NCBI GenBank assembly: GCA_947372155.1
Contig: CANBSM010000012.1
Span: forward strand, 1-21,995
Length of the DNA stretch: 21,995 bases
Reading direction: 5' to 3'
Source: Burkholderiaceae bacterium
GTDB taxonomy: Bacteria > Pseudomonadota > Gammaproteobacteria > Burkholderiales > Burkholderiaceae
The notes below the pieces were generated by a model. That model ran no database searches. It was not told where the DNA came from and was given only the letters and a program-made list of their open reading frames with translations. This document shows positions 1 to 7,717 of the stretch, piece by piece (within the stretch, counting starts at the first letter, position 1; the number at the start of each line of letters is the position of its first letter). The translations under genes and the position numbers were made by a program.

Positions 1-1112
1 GTGTGCTCTCCAACAGCAGGAATAGGGTCCATACGATAGTCATAGCTGTCATTGAGGCCCGGCGGCAATAGCGCTGCAATGGCGCCATTGGGGGTATCCA
101 CCTCGGTCCAGCGATTACGCGCCTTCAGTTGCTCATGTTTCCAGAGACCTTGCATATCATTCAGATGGGCATTTGCAATTTGCGCTTTCTCCAGTCTCGC
201 GATTAATTGCTCTGACGTAAGCTGATTAAAGCACGCATCAATAATTTCTAATAGCTCTACACGCTTTTCATTGCGCTTGAAGTTGCGATCAAAACGTTCA
301 TCTTGGGCGAGTGCGGAGTTTTCTAAAACAACTTCACAAAACTGAACCCATTCACGTTCATTCTGCAATCCCAACATAACAGTCTTGCCATCGCCCGCCT
401 TAAAGGGCCCATATGGATAGATGGTGGCGTGAGAAGCACCGTTTCTTGGTGGCGGTTCTGCGCCTTTGTAAGCGTAATACAGAGGAAAGCTCATCCATTC
501 GGTGAGGGACTCAAGCATGGATATATCAATCACTGAGCCTTTGCCTGTTTTTCCTCTTTGCAATAGAGCCGCTAAGATATTCGTGTAGGCATACATACCA
601 GCTGCAATATCAGCAATCGAATTTCCGGCTTTGCTGGGTGTTTCAGGAGTTCCGGTAACCGACAGAAATCCTGCTTCACTTTGAATGAGTAGGTCGTAGG
701 CTTTTTTATCACGATAAGGGCCATTATTTCCGTAGCCCGAGATGTCACACAAAATAAGTTTTGGATTCTCTTTTTGTAAGATTTCTGCAGTTAGGCCCAT
801 ACGTGCGGCGGCTCCTGGTGCCAGGTTTTGCACTAAGACATCAGCCGTTTTTAGCAATGTCTTGAGTGCTGCAATTGCTGCTGGCTGCTTAAGATCTAAG
901 GTCAAACTTTCTTTGGAGCGATTAACCCAGACAAAGTGTGAGCAGAGCCCATCTACCTGGGTGTCATATCCTCTAGCAAAGTCACCACCTCCAGGCCTCT
1001 CAACTTTAATGACTCGTGCGCCTAAGTCGGCTAATTGGCGTGTACAGAAGGGGGCTGCAATGGCATGCTCTAAAGAGACAACGGTAATACCATCCAATGG
1101 ACGAATGCTCAT
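1..1112 (-). CDS. CaiB/BaiF (class III) CoA-transferase, 3' end outside window
   Basis: About 370 codons are visible; the C-terminus lies beyond the left edge. The protein begins MSIRPLDGITVVSLEH and continues with the family's typical APFCTRQLADLGARVIKVE and NRSKESLTLDL segments. The catalytic Asp expected in formyl-CoA-transferase-like enzymes is present as D168 in GNSIADIAAGMYA. The family moves CoA between a CoA thioester and a free carboxylic acid in the cytoplasm; the substrate cannot be read from sequence. The start codon lies 12 bases after the stop of the acyl-CoA dehydrogenase, with a purine stretch (AAGAAGA) just upstream, so the two are almost certainly co-transcribed. The pairing suggests activation of a carboxylic acid followed by alpha,beta-dehydrogenation of the acyl-CoA, which is inference. 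Confidence 0.9.
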   Translation of the reverse strand, partial: MSIRPLDGITVVSLEHAIAAPFCTRQLADLGARVIKVERPGGGDFARGYDTQVDGLCSHFVWVNRSKESLTLDLKQPAAIAALKTLLKTADVLVQNLAPGAAARMGLTAEILQKENPKLILCDISGYGNNGPYRDKKAYDLLIQSEAGFLSVTGTPETPSKAGNSIADIAAGMYAYTNILAALLQRGKTGKGSVIDISMLESLTEWMSFPLYYAYKGAEPPPRNGASHATIYPYGPFKAGDGKTVMLGLQNEREWVQFCEVVLENSALAQDERFDRNFKRNEKRVELLEIIDACFNQLTSEQLIARLEKAQIANAHLNDMQGLWKHEQLKARNRWTEVDTPNGAIAALLPPGLNDSYDYRMDPIPAVGEH

Positions 1113-1124
1113 ATCAGTATCTTC

Positions 1125-2294
1125 TTAGAAAGATCTTGGGAGGCCAAGAACATGTTCAGCAATGTAAGAGTAAATTAAATTCGTAGAAATAGGCGCCACT
1201 TGATAGAGACGGGTTTCTCTAAACTTACGCTCGACATCATATTCGTTGGCAAAGCCGAAGCCACCATGAGTCTGTAGGCAAACATTCGCCGCCTCCCAGG
1301 ACGCTTTAGCAGCCAGGTATTTGGACATATTAGCTTCCGGTCCGCAGGGCTGATGATTATCAAATAGTTCGCAAGCCTTGAAGCGCATGAGGTTAGCAGC
1401 TTCGGTTTCGATATAGCTATCGGCAATCGGAAATTGAACCCCTTGATTTTTGCCGATCGGGCGATCAAAAACAACGCGGTCATTCGCATAGCGACGAGCG
1501 CGATCAATAAACCAGTAAGCATCACCGATACATTCAGCGGCGATAAGAACGCGTTCAGCATTAAGACCATCTAGAATGTATTTGAATCCTTGACCTTCGG
1601 TGCCAATCAGATTTTCAGCGGGGATTTCTAAGTTATCAAAGAAGACCTCATTGGTTTCATGGTTCACCATATTGGCAATAGGACGAACTTCCATACCCTT
1701 ACCAATCGCATCTTTAAGATTGACGATAAAGATCGACATTCCTTCTGACTTACGCTGCACCTCACTCAGTGGGGTGGTGCGTGCCAACAAGATCATCAAA
1801 TCAGAATGCTGAATTCTCGAGATCCACACCTTTTGGCCGTTCACCACATACTTATCACCTTTTTTGACTGCAGTGGTTTTCAGTTTGGTGGTATCTGTTC
1901 CGGTAGTGGGCTCTGTAACTGCCATGCTTTGAAGACGTAATTCGCCTGATGCAATTTTCGGCAGATACATTTTTTTCTGAGCTTCTGAACCATGACGCAA
2001 CAATGTCCCCATGTTGTACATTTGTCCGTGGCATGAACCTGAGTTACCCCCAGAAAAGTTGATCTCTTCCATAATCACGGAGGCCTCTGCCAGACCCAAG
2101 CCAGAGCCACCATATTCCTCTGGAATTAAAGCGGCTAACCAACCAGCCTTGGTCATGGCATCTACAAAAGCCTCTGGATAGTCCCGTTCGTGATCAATCT
2201 TCTGCCAATAGGCGGAATCAAAAGAACCACAGAGATCACGCAATGCTTCGCGCATTTCTTGGTATTGGTCTGGTTTGGGGATAAGGTGATTCAT
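1125..2294 (-). CDS. acyl-CoA dehydrogenase family protein
   Basis: This 389-residue protein has normal length for an FAD-dependent acyl-CoA dehydrogenase, which desaturates acyl-CoA at C2-C3 and passes electrons to ETF. Family landmarks are PEEYGGSGLGLAEASVIMEE (about 58-77), the FAD/substrate segment MAVTEPTTGTDTTKLKT (124-140), KVWIS (155-159), and the C-terminal GGFGFANEYDVERKFRE (344-360). The usual C-terminal catalytic Glu motif (IYEGTSE in MCAD/SCAD) reads VAPISTN at 366-372, so no Glu is there. A Glu is present at E247 in LNAERVL, the position used as base by isovaleryl- and long-chain acyl-CoA dehydrogenases. A branched or bulky substrate is therefore plausible but unproven. It is first gene of a two-gene unit with the CoA-transferase. 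Confidence 0.92.
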   Translation of the reverse strand: MNHLIPKPDQYQEMREALRDLCGSFDSAYWQKIDHERDYPEAFVDAMTKAGWLAALIPEEYGGSGLGLAEASVIMEEINFSGGNSGSCHGQMYNMGTLLRHGSEAQKKMYLPKIASGELRLQSMAVTEPTTGTDTTKLKTTAVKKGDKYVVNGQKVWISRIQHSDLMILLARTTPLSEVQRKSEGMSIFIVNLKDAIGKGMEVRPIANMVNHETNEVFFDNLEIPAENLIGTEGQGFKYILDGLNAERVLIAAECIGDAYWFIDRARRYANDRVVFDRPIGKNQGVQFPIADSYIETEAANLMRFKACELFDNHQPCGPEANMSKYLAAKASWEAANVCLQTHGGFGFANEYDVERKFRETRLYQVAPISTNLIYSYIAEHVLGLPRSF

Positions 2295-2450
2295 GAATGT
2301 CTCGTTTTATAGGGTTTGGGCTACTGAATGCTGCAAAACCACTAGTTTAAGCAAGATTTGAAATTCTTGGAGAATGAACAAAAGAGGGCAAAATGGACTC
2401 ATTAGGGTTTATAAATCCTTAGAAAGCAATATATAAGGGGTATGCGTTTC

Positions 2451-2954
2451 ATGGAGCACGCACTTGCACATTTTTTTAGTTGGTTTGGAATGCCCTCAGT
2501 GGGCTTACCAGCAGTATTTATTAGTGCTTTTGTATCGGCAACCTTATTGCCGGTTGGTTCGGAGCCAATACTTTTTGGCTACATCACCCTTAACCCAGAT
2601 TTATATTGGGTTGCGATTATTGTTGCCACCGTCGGCAATACTTTGGGGGGTATGTTCGACTGGTGGTTTGGTCTCATTGCCCGTAGGAGCATGAAATCAG
2701 TTGGAGAGCCAAAAAATGAACGCCTCAAAGATTGGCTAGAAGCTTGGGGTCCAAAAATTCTGTTACTTTCTTGGTTGCCTGGGTTTGGTGACCCCCTATG
2801 CCTTGCTGCTGGTTGGTTAAAACTTGCTTGGCAACCGTGCTTAATTTATATGTTCATCGGCAAGATGCTGCGCTATCTCACCTTAACCTGGTTGCTAACC
2901 CTTGTGCCAGAAAGTTTTTGGCACCAATTAGGTCATTGGTTGCATTTGATTTAA
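2451..2954 (+). CDS. YqaA/DedA-like (SNARE-associated Golgi family) inner-membrane protein
   Basis: A small polytopic membrane protein of about 167 residues. Several hydrophobic spans are visible, together with the family-like segment SAFVSATLLPVGSEPILFGY, a GNTLGGMFDWWFG segment, and LLSWLPGFGDPLCLAAGWLK in the second half, resembling the reentrant-loop region of YqaA/DedA proteins. DedA homologues are linked to lipid transport and membrane homeostasis; the cargo here is unknown. Two in-frame ATGs exist, at 2442 and 2451. The AAGGGG Shine-Dalgarno ends at 2440, one base before the first and ten bases before the second, so I prefer 2451. It lies 50 bases upstream of bdhA on the same strand and probably shares its transcript. 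Confidence 0.85.
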   Translation: MEHALAHFFSWFGMPSVGLPAVFISAFVSATLLPVGSEPILFGYITLNPDLYWVAIIVATVGNTLGGMFDWWFGLIARRSMKSVGEPKNERLKDWLEAWGPKILLLSWLPGFGDPLCLAAGWLKLAWQPCLIYMFIGKMLRYLTLTWLLTLVPESFWHQLGHWLHLI

Positions 2955-3004
2955 TTCTGTCCGTTGTATCCTATGTTTTTATTAAAATTCTTTGAGAGAT
3001 GAAT

Positions 3005-3781
3005 ATGTCTGCTTTAAAAGGTAAAACAGCTCTAGTTACAGGCTCCACTAGCGGCATTGGTTTGGGTATGGCAATTGCCCTCGCAAAGCAGGGAGTCAAT
3101 ATCATGGTCAATGGTTTTGGTGAAAAAGACGAAGCGATTGCAAAGATCAAAGCATGTGGTGTAGAGGTGGATTACCACGGCGCAGATATGAGCAAGCCTG
3201 CTGAGATCGAAGACCTTATCAAGCAAACTGAAAAGCGTTTTGGTTCTTTGGATATTTTGGTTAATAACGCTGGTATACAGTACACGGCCAATATTGAAGA
3301 ATTCCCAACTGATAAATGGGATGCAATCATCGCGATAAATTTGAGTTCAGCATTTCACACTACACACCATGCGCTACCAGGTATGAAGCAGCGAAACTGG
3401 GGTCGCATCATTAATATTGCTTCCGTACACGGCTTGGTTGCGTCAACACAAAAAGCGGCTTATGTCGCAGCTAAGCATGGCATCGTTGGTTTAACCAAAG
3501 TTACCGCCCTTGAGAATGCTCGTACTGGTATTACTTGCAATGCGATTTGTCCGGGTTGGGTATTAACGCCATTGGTACAAAAGCAGGTAGATGCACGCGC
3601 TGAGCGTGAAGGTATTTCTAACGAAGCGGCTAAAACTGCCCTCGTATCTGAGAAGCAGCCTTCAGGAGAGTTTGTCACTCCAGAGCAGCTAGCTGCTCTC
3701 GCAGTGTTCCTCTGCGGTCCTGACGCCTCTGAAGTACGCGGTGTAGCTTGGAATATGGATGGCGGCTGGACTGCTCAGTAA
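3005..3781 (+). CDS. bdhA: D-3-hydroxybutyrate dehydrogenase (SDR family)
   Basis: A 258-residue short-chain dehydrogenase that interconverts (R)-3-hydroxybutyrate and acetoacetate with NAD, the step joining PHB or ketone-body use to acetyl-CoA metabolism. The cofactor glycine motif TGSTSGIG is at 12-19, NNAG at 87-90, and the catalytic Ser/Tyr/Lys triad is S140 (INIASVHG), Y153 and K157 (YVAAKHG). INIASVHGLVASTQKAAYVA, CNAICPGWVLTPLVQKQ and the C-terminal WNMDGGWTAQ are typical of bacterial 3-hydroxybutyrate dehydrogenases rather than FabG. Two ATGs compete (2999 and 3005). The GAGAG ribosome-binding stretch touches the first and is well spaced from the second, so 3005 is preferred. A strong hairpin terminator follows. 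Confidence 0.92.
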   Translation: MSALKGKTALVTGSTSGIGLGMAIALAKQGVNIMVNGFGEKDEAIAKIKACGVEVDYHGADMSKPAEIEDLIKQTEKRFGSLDILVNNAGIQYTANIEEFPTDKWDAIIAINLSSAFHTTHHALPGMKQRNWGRIINIASVHGLVASTQKAAYVAAKHGIVGLTKVTALENARTGITCNAICPGWVLTPLVQKQVDARAEREGISNEAAKTALVSEKQPSGEFVTPEQLAALAVFLCGPDASEVRGVAWNMDGGWTAQ

Positions 3782-3813
3782 GTAGTAGCTAAGACCTATA
3801 AGCTGTATTCAGC

Positions 3814-3856
3814 AATAACCGCTAGGTAACGCGCAAGTTACTCGGCGGTTATTTTT
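3814..3856 (+). terminator. rho-independent terminator of bdhA
   Basis: AATAACCGC at 3814-3822 pairs perfectly with GCGGTTATT at 3845-3853. An inner GTAAC/GTTAC stem (3826-3830 with 3837-3841) extends it, and a T-run ends at 3856. The right half overlaps the stop codon of the convergent binding-protein gene. The T-tract is only on the plus strand, so it should mainly end the bdhA transcript. Confidence 0.75.
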
Positions 3857-4818
3857 CTATCGGCAATAATCTTGCCCCACATCGCAGACTGACTTGCAAT
3901 ATATTTCTGTAAGTCTTCACGGCTTCCAGGATTTGGAGTTAAGCCATGCTCTGCTAATTGTGCATTTGTAGCTTTATCTTTAAGTACAGCTACCAGTGCT
4001 TTATTCCATTTTTCTAAAATCACATCGGGCGTTTTTGCTGGCGCGACAAATGCATACCAATTGCTAGCATCAAACCCTGGGTAGCCTGACTCTGAAATCG
4101 TTGGTACATTTGGGAGGGTAGGCGCTCGCTTCAATCCAGTAGTGGCAATCGGAATTAACTTACCATTTTTAATGTAAGGGTCGGCGGTTGCAAGAGCTGA
4201 GTAGTAAGACGAGACTCTGCCGCCCAGAAGGTCGACCATAGCGGGGCTGCCACCTTTATAAGGCACGTGGACAGTATCAATATCGGCCCGTACGTTTAAA
4301 AGTTCTCCCTGTAGGTGTGACGCCGAACCACTTCCAGTAGAGGCAAAAGTAATCTTGCCAGGATTCTTTTTGGCCAAGGCAACATAGTCCTTAAAGTTCT
4401 TTACGCCAAGTTCCGGAATAACTACTAGGACATTTGGAAATGTAACGCCCATCGTTAAAGGGGCTAAATCTTTTTGTGGATCGTAGGGCAACTTCATCAG
4501 GTGAGGTGCGATCGATAACGGTCCGATAGAGCCAAATAGAATGACTGATCCATCCGCTGGTGCTGTGGCGGTATAGGCATGTGCGATATTGCCGCCTGCA
4601 CCAGGCTTGTTATCTACGATGACGTTTTGTCCAAGGTCTTCACTTAATTTTTTAGCAATGACGCGCGCAGCGCTATCGGCAGATCCGCCGGCAGCAAAGC
4701 CGACCACAATCGTGATGGTTTTCTTGGGAGGGAATTCTTGGGCGTGAACGCTAAAGATGAATCCGAATGCCATGAAGCTTAGGCAAGCTAGTGCTTTGAA
4801 AAATGAAGGGGCAGGCAT
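3838..4818 (-). CDS. Bug/TctC-family tripartite tricarboxylate transporter substrate-binding protein
   Basis: A periplasmic solute receptor of 326 residues. The chosen ATG at 4818 gives a classical signal peptide, MPAPSFFKALACLSFMAFGF, continuing to a VHA-Q cleavage site at about residue 24. A longer in-frame start at 4911 would put 31 non-hydrophobic residues ahead of it and is unlikely. The mature part has the family marks KKTITIVVGFAAGGSADSAAR, IVDNKPGAGGNIA, GSGSASHLQGELL, VPYKGGSPAMVDLLGG and PTISESGYPGFDASNWYAF. Bug proteins bind small carboxylates or related ligands; the ligand is not predictable. No TctA or TctB membrane component is nearby, as is common for this expanded betaproteobacterial family. 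It stands alone between two plus-strand genes. Confidence 0.93.
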   Translation of the reverse strand: MPAPSFFKALACLSFMAFGFIFSVHAQEFPPKKTITIVVGFAAGGSADSAARVIAKKLSEDLGQNVIVDNKPGAGGNIAHAYTATAPADGSVILFGSIGPLSIAPHLMKLPYDPQKDLAPLTMGVTFPNVLVVIPELGVKNFKDYVALAKKNPGKITFASTGSGSASHLQGELLNVRADIDTVHVPYKGGSPAMVDLLGGRVSSYYSALATADPYIKNGKLIPIATTGLKRAPTLPNVPTISESGYPGFDASNWYAFVAPAKTPDVILEKWNKALVAVLKDKATNAQLAEHGLTPNPGSREDLQKYIASQSAMWGKIIADRKITAE

Positions 4819-4974
4819 AGGCTGTCTCGTGTGGATTGTTTTTTTGCTTATTTTGCGCCCCAAAACAGGCGAAGTCACTATTTTAAGTAAGAATTCTGGA
4901 TTTTTGGCCACCTGAACAAAACTATCAGAATCGTTTATAGTTGTACCGCATTCTTATATATAGGAGATCCTTTC

Positions 4975-5568
4975 ATGGCTTCAATTTTGACCTCATTGGG
5001 GCGCACAGTATTAGCTGGTTTTGTGCTCCTCGTTCTAATTATCCTGGCTTTGGGCGGTAACTTTAGCTCTGCTGAATTGCCATTTATATTCCGTTGGTTG
5101 CACGTGATGTTTGGTGTAATGTGGATTGGTTTGCTCTGGTATTTCAACTTCGTGCAAATTCCTTCCATGCCAAAAATCCCTGATGAGCAAAAGCCAGCGA
5201 TTGGTAAAGTGATTGCTCCAGCGGCATTGTTTTGGTTCCGTTATGCAGCGCTGTTCACAGTACTCACTGGTTTGATCCTTGCAGTACTAAACGGTTATGC
5301 ACATCAAGCTTTCACATTGCAAGCTCCATTCCGCGCCATTGGCTTGGGTATGTGGATTGCTTTGGTAATGGCGTTTAACGTATGGTTCATCATTTGGCCT
5401 AACCAGAAGCGTGCTCTTGGCATCGTGACTGTTGAAGCTGATGTAAAAGCAAAGTCTGCACGCGTAGCGATGTTGACATCCCGTTTGAACACATTGCTTT
5501 CCATCCCAATGCTGTTCTTGATGGTTGCTCAGTCACACAACACTACTTGGTTTGTGATCGTTTCTTAA
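4975..5568 (+). CDS. PuuD-like (urate hydroxylase membrane domain) integral membrane protein
   Basis: A 197-residue membrane protein resembling the N-terminal membrane domain of PuuD-type urate hydroxylases: FIFRWLHVMFGVMWIGLLWY (about 37-56), FRYAALFTVLTGLILAVLNG, GMWIALVMAFNVWFIIWPNQ (125-144), then an amphipathic segment and a final hydrophobic span. About five membrane segments are visible, with H43 and H110 near membrane edges. Full-length PuuD carries a C-terminal cytochrome c domain, which is absent here: there is no CxxCH. No other purine-catabolism gene is adjacent, so urate oxidation should not be assumed; a heme or redox membrane role is equally possible. The start is supported by TAGGAGA upstream of ATG. 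A perfect hairpin terminator follows. Confidence 0.75.
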   Translation: MASILTSLGRTVLAGFVLLVLIILALGGNFSSAELPFIFRWLHVMFGVMWIGLLWYFNFVQIPSMPKIPDEQKPAIGKVIAPAALFWFRYAALFTVLTGLILAVLNGYAHQAFTLQAPFRAIGLGMWIALVMAFNVWFIIWPNQKRALGIVTVEADVKAKSARVAMLTSRLNTLLSIPMLFLMVAQSHNTTWFVIVS

Positions 5569-5590
5569 TCACCCCTAGTTAGCGTTAAAG

Positions 5591-5616
5591 AAAAGGCCCG
5601 CAATGCGGGCCTTTTT
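5591..5616. terminator. bidirectional rho-independent terminator
   Basis: AAAAGGCCCGC (5591-5601), loop AAT, GCGGGCCTTTT (5605-5615): a perfect 11-bp stem with a T-run on the plus strand and an A-rich side that gives T's on the minus strand. It sits between the convergent PuuD-like gene and the rubredoxin reductase gene and can serve both. Confidence 0.9.
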
Positions 5617-5635
5617 GTTGACTAGCAGCCTAGTC

Positions 5636-6805
5636 CTAGGGAAGGATGGCTGGCAACTCCTTGGTAAGGGTGCCACGCTGGGCGGTAGCTGCGCCCATTA
5701 ATACAAATCCCAATAGCTTGCCATCAGTAGCCTCAAAACGTGCCTCAAGCCCGCCCTCAACAGGATTCGTCTTCCACTCTCCAATAGCACCCTTAGCTGG
5801 CGGTGAAACTATCGTCGCCAATGCAGGAGTTTTCACCATTACTGGCATTGCAGGGTAGGTCAGGGCAGTGCGTTGTCCAGTCAGCGTCACTGCCAATGCT
5901 CTTGCTGCTTGCATGATGGGCATGACATATGGAAGTACAAGACCTTCGACTTCGGCGCAATCACCTAGGGCATAAACATGTGGCAGATTGGTTTCTAGTT
6001 CGCGATTTACTTCAATGCCAACGCCCGTAGCAATACCAGATGCCTTTGCAAGATCAAGTCTTGGTTTTAGACCTACGGCTGATAGCACTACATCACTGGC
6101 TAAGACTGTTCCGTTCGCCAAGGTGATGTTGAGTTGGTCATTAGCGCGATCAATTGACTGTACTGTAGTGTTGAAATGCCAGCGTACTCCTGCCGCACTT
6201 AACTTGCTTTGCAGGTCATTGGCTGCCACCTCAGGAATGAGGCGCCCAAGGGCTTGAGGCGCTAAATCAATCACATCCACTTCATAGCCGCCCAAGACTA
6301 GGTCGTTGGCAAACTCACAGCCAATTAGGCCTGCCCCCAGAATAGCAACCTTCTTCTTACCGGCAATAGCATTGCGAAACTTTGCATAATCCTCAAGATC
6401 ATTGACAGTCAATACTTCATTCGCGGCATTACCTTGAAGTGGTAAACGAATTTGATCAGCACCTAGCGCTAAGACAAGTTTGCTGTAGGTAATTTCGCCC
6501 TTGCTGGTGCTGATGGCTTGCTTGGTGCTATCAATCGCACTCACATCTGTTTCAGACAAGATTTTGAGCTCTAGTTGCGTTGCCATTCCTTCTGCTTGTG
6601 TAGATACCAATTGCGCGGCATCTTTTTTGCTTGCGAGCGCAGTTGAGAGCATTGGTTTAGAGTAAAAGTATCCAGGCTCTTTGGTTATGAGCGTAATTGG
6701 AATTTCTTTATTGAGTTTACGAATCTCTCTGATAACGGTATAACCAGCCAATCCGCTGCCAATGATGACAATAGCGGATGAGGATTGTGATGTATTTTGA
6801 TCCAA
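5636..6805 (-). CDS. rubB: rubredoxin-NAD(+) reductase (FAD-dependent)
   Basis: This 389-residue FAD/NAD(P)H oxidoreductase matches the size of stand-alone rubredoxin reductases (about 380-390). It has the FAD dinucleotide motif GSGLAG (16-21), an active-site-like PGYFYSKPMLSTAL (44-57), the NAD motif GAGLIGCEFA (157-166) and the second FAD contact YALGDCAEV (278-286). There is no CxxC redox disulfide, in keeping with the rubredoxin/ferredoxin-reductase class. It would pass electrons from NADH to rubredoxin, and the rubredoxin and rubrerythrin genes directly upstream support that. The only good start is TTG at 6805: the Shine-Dalgarno AGGGAG lies 7 bases upstream and no in-frame ATG occurs before residue 52. 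It is the last gene of the peroxide-detoxification operon. Confidence 0.9.
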   Translation of the reverse strand: MDQNTSQSSSAIVIIGSGLAGYTVIREIRKLNKEIPITLITKEPGYFYSKPMLSTALASKKDAAQLVSTQAEGMATQLELKILSETDVSAIDSTKQAISTSKGEITYSKLVLALGADQIRLPLQGNAANEVLTVNDLEDYAKFRNAIAGKKKVAILGAGLIGCEFANDLVLGGYEVDVIDLAPQALGRLIPEVAANDLQSKLSAAGVRWHFNTTVQSIDRANDQLNITLANGTVLASDVVLSAVGLKPRLDLAKASGIATGVGIEVNRELETNLPHVYALGDCAEVEGLVLPYVMPIMQAARALAVTLTGQRTALTYPAMPVMVKTPALATIVSPPAKGAIGEWKTNPVEGGLEARFEATDGKLLGFVLMGAATAQRGTLTKELPAILP

Positions 6806-6868
6806 GACTGGGCTCCCTAGTAATGCATTAAATGATGTAATTGAATGGCTTAAGTGATTGCAATGGGC

Positions 6869-7033
6869 TTAAATCTGGACCATTTCAAAGTCTGATTTTG
6901 ATACGCCACAATCTGGACATTCCCAATCTTCGGGAATATCGGCCCAAGCAGTGCCGGGAGCGATCCCATCTTCTGGTAAGCCTTTTGCTTCGTCATAGAT
7001 AAAGCCACATACGATACATTGCCATGATTTCAT
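6869..7033 (-). CDS. rubA: rubredoxin
   Basis: A 54-residue rubredoxin that is easy to miss because of its size. It starts [18 protein letters not shown] and carries both iron knuckles: C6-x2-C9-G and C39-P-D-C42-G. The conserved [20 protein letters not shown] core lies between them (18-37). The single Fe(Cys)4 centre carries one electron. AAAGGA lies 7 bases upstream of the ATG. It sits between rubrerythrin (64 bases) and rubredoxin reductase (63 bases) on the same strand, so it is the expected shuttle from reductase to rubrerythrin. Rubrerythrins of the classical type carry this domain fused; here it is a separate gene. Confidence 0.95.
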   Translation of the reverse strand: MKSWQCIVCGFIYDEAKGLPEDGIAPGTAWADIPEDWECPDCGVSKSDFEMVQI

Positions 7034-7097
7034 GATGATTCCTTTAGTAATTGATATCAGTTTAAATTCAGTTGAGTTTTATTTCTTGACTGCGCTT

Positions 7098-7583
7098 TTA
7101 TTGGGTAGAAAACACTTTTGCCTTCTCTAAGGCTTCCTTGTAGCGGTTAGCATGACGTTCTTCGACATTTGCCAACGCAGCAAAGCGTTTGGCTGCTTTT
7201 AACAACATTGCCTGAAACTGCTCAGCGTGCTCTTTAGATTCTGCAATTTGTTCATCAATTTCATGAATAGCTGCAGTATTACCTTCTTCAACTGCTGTTT
7301 TACGAAAAGATGGGTACATTTCGGTGTACTCATAAGTTTCGCCTGCAATTGCAATCTCTAATGCACGCGCTGGTGTAATCGTATCGGCAGGGTAGAGTAA
7401 ATCTAAGTGACCGAATGCATGCATGACTTCTTGTTCTGCGGTGGCCTCAAAGATCTTTGCAGTTTCTTCATCGCCAGCTGCGCGTGCCAACTTCGCAAAA
7501 TAACGATACTTGATGTGAGCCATAGATTCACCAGCAAATGCCGATTCTAAATTCTGGATGGTTTTGATTTCTGGACGTGCCAT
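7098..7583 (-). CDS. rbr: rubrerythrin family diiron protein (no rubredoxin domain)
   Basis: A 161-residue four-helix diiron protein that reduces peroxide to water with electrons from rubredoxin. Ligands match classical rubrerythrin spacing: E19 (GES), E52 and H55 (EQEVMH), E82 and E85 (GETYEYTEMYP), and E115 and H119 (ESKEH). The C-terminal rubredoxin domain of about 35-40 residues found in classical rubrerythrin is absent. The protein ends after YKEALEKAKVFSTQ without any cysteine pair, and the electron-transfer domain is supplied by the next gene. AAAGGA precedes the ATG. It is the promoter-proximal gene of the rbr-rubA-rubB unit and is divergent from oxyR, which fits peroxide-inducible expression. 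Confidence 0.93.
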   Translation of the reverse strand: MARPEIKTIQNLESAFAGESMAHIKYRYFAKLARAAGDEETAKIFEATAEQEVMHAFGHLDLLYPADTITPARALEIAIAGETYEYTEMYPSFRKTAVEEGNTAAIHEIDEQIAESKEHAEQFQAMLLKAAKRFAALANVEERHANRYKEALEKAKVFSTQ

Positions 7584-7688
7584 TTCGATTCCTTTACTTA
7601 ATTGCTAAAAATTCAGTGTTTAAAAAGTTTGTTGGGTTCGCATTACTTCTTGCTTATTGCTCGCTCAACCATGGAATGGATTGTGGGC

Positions 7689-7717
7689 TTGATTTATTAA
7701 TCAGTCCAATGAATAAT
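7689..7717 (+). promoter_or_regulatory. predicted oxyR promoter
   Basis: TTGATT (7689-7694), a 17-base spacer, then AATAAT (7712-7717, 5 of 6 to the -10 consensus). This predicts transcription from about 7724, with a short leader before the TAAGGAGG ribosome-binding site at 7745-7752. It is a motif match only. A minus-strand -10-like CATAAT (complement of 7716-7721) overlaps it and could serve rubrerythrin. Confidence 0.45.

Noticed and set aside
742..1128. Plus-strand open frame of 128 codons
   Set aside because: It lies opposite the CoA-transferase, whose minus-strand frame has clear family motifs; the plus-strand translation is low-complexity and without a ribosome-binding site.
4819..4911. 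Longer N-terminus for the first Bug/TctC protein
   Set aside because: It adds 31 polar residues before a perfect signal peptide; the ATG at 4818 gives a normal exported protein.
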